Positions 13,659-18,836 of a DNA stretch of 18,836 nt are shown here, one piece after another. Source of the DNA: DASRSS01 sp035656335 (GTDB lineage Bacteria; Actinomycetota; Actinomycetes; Mycobacteriales; Jatrophihabitantaceae); assembly GCA_035656335.1 (NCBI GenBank), contig DASRSS010000329.1:1-18836 (forward strand), in the 5' to 3' direction. Each line of letters opens with the position of its first letter. Position 1 is the first letter of the stretch. Under the pieces are notes generated by a model. It saw only the letters and a program-made list of their open reading frames with translations. It ran no database searches and was not told the origin of the DNA. Both the position numbers and the translations under genes were made by a program.

Positions 13659-15110
13659 ATGACGTCCACCACCCAAGCCCCGACCACTCCGCAGGTTGCG
13701 ATCAACGACATCGGCTCGGCCGACGACTTCCTCGCAGCGATCGACTCGACGATCAAGTACTTCAACGACGGCGACATCGTCGAGGGCACCATCGTCAAGG
13801 TCGACCGGGACGAGGTCCTGCTCGACATCGGTTACAAGACCGAAGGTGTCATCCCGTCCCGCGAGCTGTCCATCAAGCACGATGTCGACCCCAACGAGGT
13901 CGTGTCGATCGGTGACGAGATCGAAGCCCTGGTTCTCCAGAAGGAGGACAAGGAGGGTCGCCTCATCCTGTCCAAGAAGCGCGCTCAGTACGAGCGGGCC
14001 TGGGGCACGATCGAGGAGAAGAAGGAGAACGACGAGGTCGTCGAGGGCACCGTCATCGAGGTGGTCAAGGGCGGTCTGATCATCGACATCGGGCTGCGCG
14101 GCTTCCTGCCGGCGTCCCTGGTCGAGATGCGCCGGGTCCGCGACCTGCAGCCCTACGTGGGGCGCACGCTCGAGGCCAAGATCATCGAGCTGGACAAGAA
14201 CCGCAACAACGTGGTGCTCTCGCGCCGCGCGTGGCTGGAGCAGACCCAGTCCGAGGTGCGCAGCGAGTTCCTGAACAAGCTGGCCAAGGGCCAGGTCCGT
14301 ACCGGCGTCGTGTCCTCGATCGTCAACTTCGGCGCATTCGTCGACCTCGGCGGCGTGGACGGTCTGGTGCACGTGTCCGAGCTGTCCTGGAAGCACATCG
14401 ACCACCCGAGCGAGGTCGTCGAGGTCGGCCAGGAGGTCACCGTCGAGGTGCTCGACATCGACCTGGACCGCGAGCGCGTCTCGCTGTCGCTCAAGGCGAC
14501 GCAGGAAGACCCGTGGCGCCAGTTCGCGCGTACCCACCAGATCGGCCAGGTCGTGCCGGGCAAGGTCACCAAGCTGGTTCCGTTCGGCGCGTTCGTCCGC
14601 GTCCAGGACGGTATCGAGGGCCTGGTGCACATCTCCGAGCTGGCCGAGCGCCACGTCGAGATCCCCGAGCAGGTCGTCAACGTGGGCGACGAGCTGCTGG
14701 TCAAGGTCATCGACATCGACCTGGACCGCCGCCGCATCTCGCTGTCGCTGAAGCAGGCCAACGAGGGCGTCCTCGCCGACGAGCACTTCGACCCGGCGCA
14801 GTACGGCATGGAGGCCCAGTACGACGACAAGGGCAACTACATCTACCCCGAGGGCTTCGACCCCGACACGCAGGAGTGGCTGCCCGGTTACGAGGAGCAG
14901 CGCGAGGCCTGGGAGAAGCGCTACGCGGCCGCGCGTGAGCGGTTCGAGGCGCACAAGAAGCAGATGGAGGAGGCCCGCAAGGCCGACGCGGAAGCCGCGG
15001 CGGAGTCGGGCGAGGCGTCCTCGTACAGCTCCGAGGCGCCGGAGAGCAGCGGCACGCTTGCCTCCGACGAGGCGCTGGCCGCGCTGCGCGAGAAGCTCGC
15101 CGGCCGCTAA
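13659..15110 (+). CDS. rpsA: 30S ribosomal protein S1
   Basis: A 483-residue actinobacterial S1, which binds mRNA on the 30S subunit and assists initiation. It has four S1 (OB-fold) domains at about 36-105, 122-187, 208-276 and 293-362, against six in E. coli. Landmarks are GDIVEGTIVKVDRDEVLLDI in domain 1, FGAFVDLGGVDGLVHVSELS in domain 3 and FGAFVRVQDGIEGLVHISEL in domain 4. A long charged, low-complexity C-terminal tail ends in SDEALAALREKLAGR, the conserved actinobacterial ending. The N-terminus (TPQVAINDIGSADDFLAAID) fixes the ATG at 13659, with AGGAAA 11 bases upstream. Codon use is strongly biased, as expected for a highly expressed gene. S1 is often autoregulated through its leader; the leader here has no recognised element. 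A strong terminator follows. Confidence 0.97.
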   Translation: MTSTTQAPTTPQVAINDIGSADDFLAAIDSTIKYFNDGDIVEGTIVKVDRDEVLLDIGYKTEGVIPSRELSIKHDVDPNEVVSIGDEIEALVLQKEDKEGRLILSKKRAQYERAWGTIEEKKENDEVVEGTVIEVVKGGLIIDIGLRGFLPASLVEMRRVRDLQPYVGRTLEAKIIELDKNRNNVVLSRRAWLEQTQSEVRSEFLNKLAKGQVRTGVVSSIVNFGAFVDLGGVDGLVHVSELSWKHIDHPSEVVEVGQEVTVEVLDIDLDRERVSLSLKATQEDPWRQFARTHQIGQVVPGKVTKLVPFGAFVRVQDGIEGLVHISELAERHVEIPEQVVNVGDELLVKVIDIDLDRRRISLSLKQANEGVLADEHFDPAQYGMEAQYDDKGNYIYPEGFDPDTQEWLPGYEEQREAWEKRYAAARERFEAHKKQMEEARKADAEAAAESGEASSYSSEAPESSGTLASDEALAALREKLAGR

Positions 15111-15127
15111 GCCTCAAGACTGCGCCG

Positions 15128-15160
15128 AAGGGCCCGGGACCATATGGTCCCGGGCCCTTT
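15128..15160 (+). terminator. Rho-independent terminator of rpsA (32-bp perfect palindrome)
   Basis: AAGGGCCCGGGACC (15128-15141) and its exact complement (15146-15159) flank ATAT, which is itself self-complementary, so the whole 32 bases are a perfect palindrome. A T-rich run (TTTGGTTT) follows. It starts 17 bases after the rpsA stop and ends 18 bases before coaE, and it would also work on the other strand. Confidence 0.88.
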
Positions 15161-15164
15161 GGTT

Positions 15165-15177
15165 TAGCGTTGCGGCC
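15165..15177 (+). promoter_or_regulatory. Candidate -10 element for a leaderless coaE transcript
   Basis: TAGCGT (15165-15170) is followed by exactly 7 bases and the ATG at 15178, with no Shine-Dalgarno in between. This is the same geometry as at polA. The -35 region would fall inside the terminator palindrome. Confidence 0.45.
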
Positions 15178-15777
15178 ATGCGGGTGGGACTTACTGGAGG
15201 CGTCGGTTCGGGCAAGAGCACGGTCGCTGCGCTGTTGGCCGAACACGGCGCCGTGGTGGTCGACGCGGACGCGATCGCCCGCGAGGTGGTCGCTCCCGGC
15301 ACGCCCGGCCTGGCGGCTGTGCTGGCTCGGTTCGGCGCTGCCGTGACGGCACCGGACGGCAGCCTGGACCGTCCGGCGCTGGCGGCGATCGTGTTCAACG
15401 ACGAGTCGGCCCGGCTGGACCTCAACGCGATCGTGCACCCGCTCATCGGCGCGCGTACGGCAGAGCTCATGGCGGCCGCGCCCGCGGACGCGATCGTGGT
15501 GCACGACATCCCCTTGCTGGTCGAGGTGAACCTGGCCGAGGCGTTCGACGCCGTCGTGGTGGTCGAGGCCGACCCGCAGACGCGGCTGCAACGGCTCGAG
15601 TTGCGCGGACTGTCCGCGGACGACGCCCGCGCCCGGATGGCCGCCCAAGCCAGCGACGAGCAGCGCCGCGCCGTTGCCGACGAGGTCATTGGCAACGACG
15701 GCGACCTGGACGCGCTGCGCGTGGAGGTCGACGAGCTGTGGAAGCGGCTCGAGCAACGCCGCGACGCGTCGTCCTGA
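15178..15777 (+). CDS. coaE: Dephospho-CoA kinase
   Basis: A 199-residue cytoplasmic kinase catalysing the last step of coenzyme A synthesis (ATP-dependent 3'-phosphorylation of dephospho-CoA). The P-loop is GGVGSGKST (7-15) in MRVGLTGGVGSGKSTVAALL, followed by the family's VVDADAIAREVVAPGTPGL (27-45), which carries the substrate-binding Asp. The middle has LNAIVHPLIGARTAEL and VVHDIPLLVEVNLAEAFDAV, and the lid region is RLQRLELRGLSADDARARMAAQ. Mycobacterial CoaE carries an extra C-terminal UPF0157 domain; this protein lacks it. The ATG at 15178 is placed by the P-loop distance. No ribosome site precedes it, consistent with leaderless initiation. It lies just after rpsA, as in other actinobacteria, but is separated from it by a strong terminator. 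Confidence 0.96.
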   Translation: MRVGLTGGVGSGKSTVAALLAEHGAVVVDADAIAREVVAPGTPGLAAVLARFGAAVTAPDGSLDRPALAAIVFNDESARLDLNAIVHPLIGARTAELMAAAPADAIVVHDIPLLVEVNLAEAFDAVVVVEADPQTRLQRLELRGLSADDARARMAAQASDEQRRAVADEVIGNDGDLDALRVEVDELWKRLEQRRDASS

Positions 15778-15789
15778 GCGGGGGGCGGT

Positions 15790-15819
15790 TTGGAGCGGCG
15801 CGAGCCGATCAGATAGAGT
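15790..15819 (+). promoter_or_regulatory. Promoter of the tRNA cluster
   Basis: TTGGAG (15790-15795) and TAGAGT (15814-15819) are 18 bases apart, a reasonable -35/-10 pair. Transcription would start near 15826, leaving a 5' leader of about 34 bases before tRNA-Gly. Confidence 0.55.
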
Positions 15820-15859
15820 CATCGCTCGGTGCACGGCACGAAAGTCAGCCGGAAACCAC

Positions 15860-15932
15860 GCGGACGTAGCGCAGCTGGTAGCGCATCACCTTGCCAAGGT
15901 GAGGGTCGCGGGTTCGAATCCCGTCGTCCGCT
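15860..15932 (+). tRNA. tRNA-Gly (anticodon GCC)
   Basis: A 73-base cloverleaf: acceptor GCGGACG/CGTCCGC, D stem GCGC/GCGC, anticodon stem TCACC/GGTGA with loop TTGCCAA, and T arm GCGGG-TTCGAAT-CCCGT. The discriminator is T and no CCA is encoded. GCC reads the glycine codons GGC and GGU. It is the first tRNA of a three-tRNA cluster; a small GAGGC/GCCTC hairpin (15934-15946) follows at once. Confidence 0.97.
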
Positions 15933-15999
15933 CGAGGCACCGCCTCCCGGCCCGATCTCGCGCCGCTGAGGTGGGCGGGACTGACGATTTCCGCACAGT

Positions 16000-16071
16000 G
16001 GCGGCGTGGCCGAGTGGCTTAGGCAAGGGCCTGCAAAGCCCTGTACGCGGGTTCGATTCCCGCCGCCGCCT
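16000..16071 (+). tRNA. tRNA-Cys (anticodon GCA)
   Basis: A 72-base cloverleaf: acceptor GGCGGCG/CGCCGCC, D stem GCC/GGC, anticodon stem AGGGC/GCCCT with loop CTGCAAA, variable region GTAC, and T arm GCGGG-TTCGATT-CCCGC. The discriminator is T and no CCA is encoded. GCA reads the cysteine codons UGC and UGU. A short CACCGG/CCGGTG hairpin (16086-16101) lies between it and tRNA-Val. Confidence 0.97.
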
Positions 16072-16108
16072 CGCAGTCGAGACAACACCGGAACTCCGGT
16101 GCAGATAA

Positions 16109-16598
<490 letters not shown>

Positions 16599-16630
16599 TG
16601 GACGGCGCTCCTTCGCCTTGACCCAGCATT

Positions 16631-16671
16631 CGTTAACCCGTTAACGTTCTTAGGTCGTTAACCCGTTATCG
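16631..16671. promoter_or_regulatory. Two operator-like boxes between marR-type gene and oxidoreductase gene
   Basis: CGTTAACCCGTTAACG (16631-16646) has perfect 6-bp arms, CGTTAA/TTAACG, around CCCG. CGTTAACCCGTTATCG (16656-16671) repeats it with one change. The copies are 25 bases apart. The second overlaps a possible -10 (TATCGA, 16667-16672) of the oxidoreductase gene. The site is the natural binding target for the adjacent MarR protein, which would repress both genes. Confidence 0.7.
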
Positions 16672-16683
16672 ATTGGATTGCTG

Positions 16684-17574
16684 ATGATACTGGTGACCGG
16701 TGCGACCGGGCATGTGGGACGTGAGCTCGTCGGCCAGCTCGTCGACGCTGGCGAGCGGGTGCGCGTGCTGGTGCGCGACCTCGACCGCGCCGCGACGCTC
16801 CCGGCGTCGGCCGAGCGGGTGGTCGGCGACCTGATGGACGCGGACTCGCTGGCGGCCGGGTTCGACGGCACCGACCGGCTGTTCCTGCTCGTGCCGGGCA
16901 TCGCGCACGACGGCGCGGTCAACGCGCTGGCCGCCGCGCGCTCGGCCGGCGTGCGCAAGATCGTCTACCTGTCCACCTACGCCGTCGCGATCGAGCCGAT
17001 GCCCGCAATGGGGCGCTGGCACCACGAACGCGAGCAATTGATCGCCCAGTCGGGCATCCCGGCTACGTACCTGCGCCCGTGCGGGTTCATGACCAACGTG
17101 CTCGACTGGCTGCCGACCGTGCGTGCCGGCGGGTATGTCCTGGACCCGGTCGGACCTGGACGCGCGGCGCTGATCGACCCGTTCGACATCGCGGCCGTGG
17201 CAGCACTGGCGTTGACCGACGACGTGCAGCGCGGAACCGCCTACACGCTGACCGGCGCGGAGCCGCTCACGCTCGCCGAGCAGGTCGCCGTCGTCAATGC
17301 CGTCGCCGGCGTCGACATCACAGTCCGGGAGGTGACCACCCCGGAGGAGGCCGTGCGGTTCCGCTATCCGGACGGTGCGCCGACCGCACTCGCCGCTGCG
17401 ATCGTCGAAGGGCTGCGGCAGATGCGCGCCGACACTGAAGGGTTCCGGACGGACACCGTGCAGCGCCTGCTGGAACGGCCGCCACGCTCCTTCGCCGACT
17501 GGTGCAGCAGGAACGCCGGCGCGTTCCGCGAGGCGATAGCGGTCGCGCAGGCCGGGGCATCGGCGACGCACTGA
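16684..17574 (+). CDS. NmrA-like NAD(P)-binding oxidoreductase (atypical SDR)
   Basis: A 296-residue Rossmann-fold protein of the NmrA / atypical short-chain dehydrogenase group (quinone-reductase-2 or redox-sensor type). MILVTGATGHVGRELVGQLV carries the GxxGxxG dinucleotide motif (6-12), and RVLVRDLDRA after strand 2 has an Arg typical of NADP preference. VVGDLMDADSLAAGFDGTDR and KIVYLSTYAV follow as usual. The catalytic YxxxK of classical SDRs is absent; WHHEREQLIAQSGIPATYLR stands in that region, as in NmrA-type members. Relatives are often induced by electrophiles or oxidative stress under MarR or HxlR repressors, which fits the divergent MarR gene. The ATG at 16684 gives the conserved N-terminus; no good Shine-Dalgarno is present. 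The exact substrate is unknown. Confidence 0.86.
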   Translation: MILVTGATGHVGRELVGQLVDAGERVRVLVRDLDRAATLPASAERVVGDLMDADSLAAGFDGTDRLFLLVPGIAHDGAVNALAAARSAGVRKIVYLSTYAVAIEPMPAMGRWHHEREQLIAQSGIPATYLRPCGFMTNVLDWLPTVRAGGYVLDPVGPGRAALIDPFDIAAVAALALTDDVQRGTAYTLTGAEPLTLAEQVAVVNAVAGVDITVREVTTPEEAVRFRYPDGAPTALAAAIVEGLRQMRADTEGFRTDTVQRLLERPPRSFADWCSRNAGAFREAIAVAQAGASATH

Positions 17575-17598
17575 CAGCTGAGGGTGCATGCTGATCGC

Positions 17599-18836
17599 AT
17601 GCCGTCAGGTCGCCGTGGCGTTCCGCCCCGCGCGCGGTGGACTCCGCTGCTGCGCGGCCGGGCCAAGGAATGCGAAGTCCTCGACACGCAGCTGCAGCGG
17701 GTGGCGGACGGACACAGCGGCGTCCTCGTGCTGCGCGGCGAGGCGGGCATCGGCAAGTCCGCGCTGCTGGACTACGCGGCCGAGCGCGCGGCGCAGTGCG
17801 AGATCGCGCGCGCGATCGGCGTCGAATCGGAGATGGAACTCGCGTACGCGGGCTTGCACCAACTCTGTGCCGCGCTGCTGGACGGGACGAACCTGCAGCC
17901 GGCACAGCACAACGTGCTGCGCGTCGCGTTCGGGCTGCAGGAGGGCAGCACACCCGAACCGCTCGCGGTCGCGGTCGCCGTGCTGAACCTGCTGTCGGCG
18001 GCCGCCGAACCGCAACCGCTGATCTGCCTGATCGACGACGCGCAGTGGCTCGACCGGGCGTCGGCGCAGGCGCTGGCGTTCGTCGCGCGCCGGCTGGCGG
18101 CCGAGCGGATCCTGATGATCTTCGCGGTACGCGAGCCGGTCGAGCTGCCACAACTGGCGGGGTTACCGGAACTGCAAGTCGACGGGCTGCCGGACAGCGA
18201 GGCGCGCCTGCTGCTCGCGTCGGGGATTCCGGGTCGCGTCGACGAGCGTGTGCGGGACCGGTTCGTGGCCGAGACGCGCGGCAACCCGCTCGCGCTGCTG
18301 GAACTGCCGCGCGGGCTCAGCCCGGCCGACCTCGCCGGCGGGTTCGCCATCCCGGGCGGCTCGCTGACCGGACAGATGGAACAGCTCTTCGCGCGGCGGG
18401 CCGAATCACTGCCGTCCGAATCACAAGACCTGCTGCTGCTCGCCGCGGCCGATCCGCTCGGCGACGTGACGCTGCTGTGGCGCGCGGCCGAGCGGCTCGG
18501 CATCGGGGCGGACGCGGCCGCACCCGCCGAGGAGTCCGGCCTGGTCGAGATCGGGCTGCGGGTGCGCTTCCGCCACCCGCTGGTCCGCTCGGCCACCTAC
18601 CAGGGCGCCTCGCCCGCCGCGCGGCAGCGCGTGCACCGCGCCCTGGCCGAGGCGACGGATGCCGATGCCGACCCGGACCGGCGCGCCTGGCACCGGGCAC
18701 AGGCGACGGCGGGCCTGGACGAGACCGTCGCCGCCGAGCTGGCGAACTCGGCGGCCCGCGCGCAGCGGCGCGGAGGAGCGGCGGCCGCGGCCGCGTTCCT
18801 GCAGCGCGCGGCCGAACTCACGCCCGATCCCGCGCT
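17599..18836 (+). CDS. LuxR-family (LAL-type) ATPase transcriptional regulator, N-terminal part
   Basis: The reading frame is open from the ATG at 17599 to the right edge (412 codons), so the protein is incomplete. After LLRGRAKECEVLDTQLQRVA comes Walker A GEAGIGKS (47-54) and Walker B LICLIDDAQWLD (141-152, D146-D147). Then follow ETRGNPLALLELPRGLSPAD and FRHPLVRSATYQGASPAARQ, both hallmarks of the large ATP-binding regulators of the LuxR family (MalT-like, LAL; 800-1000 residues). These end in a LuxR helix-turn-helix that would lie beyond the window. They bind ATP and an effector and activate transcription, often of secondary-metabolism or catabolic genes. The start is tentative: only GAGGG at 17580-17584 precedes it, 14 bases away. 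The ligand and target genes are not visible here. Confidence 0.87.
   Translation, partial: MPSGRRGVPPRARWTPLLRGRAKECEVLDTQLQRVADGHSGVLVLRGEAGIGKSALLDYAAERAAQCEIARAIGVESEMELAYAGLHQLCAALLDGTNLQPAQHNVLRVAFGLQEGSTPEPLAVAVAVLNLLSAAAEPQPLICLIDDAQWLDRASAQALAFVARRLAAERILMIFAVREPVELPQLAGLPELQVDGLPDSEARLLLASGIPGRVDERVRDRFVAETRGNPLALLELPRGLSPADLAGGFAIPGGSLTGQMEQLFARRAESLPSESQDLLLLAAADPLGDVTLLWRAAERLGIGADAAAPAEESGLVEIGLRVRFRHPLVRSATYQGASPAARQRVHRALAEATDADADPDRRAWHRAQATAGLDETVAAELANSAARAQRRGGAAAAAAFLQRAAELTPDPA

Noticed and set aside
16086..16101. CACCGG/CCGGTG hairpin between tRNA-Cys and tRNA-Val as a terminator
   Set aside because: Short stem without a U-run inside a tight tRNA cluster; more likely a processing or chance structure.

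Overview
The window is GC-rich chromosomal DNA of an actinobacterium (Actinomycetota). The basis is third-position GC codon use, GTG starts, an ANTAR response regulator of the PdtaR type, ribosomal protein S1 nearly identical in layout to the mycobacterial protein, and the gene order pdtaR / liv transporter / polA / rpsA / coaE, which resembles the arrangement I remember from Streptomyces. No genus can be assigned from the sequence alone. There are no insertion sequences, CRISPR arrays or phage genes, and no gene-free stretch longer than 300 bases.

Left part (1-6830): the 5' end of a pyridoxal-phosphate decarboxylase gene leaves the window on the minus strand. It is followed by a hairpin, a minus-strand tRNA with a CAA (Leu) anticodon, and the divergent pdtaR. 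Next comes a complete five-gene branched-chain amino-acid ABC transporter. The binding lipoprotein gene is set apart from the rest by a 21-bp hairpin. The two permease and two ATPase genes then overlap one another by 4 to 14 bases. The block ends in a strong hairpin.

Middle part (6890-15780): a GNAT acetyltransferase and polA are followed by an accessory insert of four genes, and then by rpsA and coaE. The insert holds two minus-strand genes for small secreted proteins with the same C-terminal tail (LPTG, hydrophobic segment, RRR), plus a divergent methyltransferase/esterase pair. One of the small proteins carries a neocarzinostatin-like immunoglobulin-fold domain that lacks the chromophore-contact residues. 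Both small-protein genes have a leader hairpin that displays GGGGGAA in its loop at almost the same distance from the start codon. This pair is the most interesting part of the window. polA and coaE appear to be leaderless, each with a TAnnnT box exactly 7 bases before its start codon.

Right part (15790-18836): a tRNA-Gly, tRNA-Cys, tRNA-Val cluster with its own promoter is followed by a MarR-type repressor gene on the minus strand, whose reading frame ends inside tRNA-Val. The divergent NmrA-like oxidoreductase gene is separated from it by two near-identical 16-bp operator-like boxes, forming a typical repressor/target pair. The window ends inside a large LuxR-family (LAL-type) ATPase regulator whose C-terminal part is missing.
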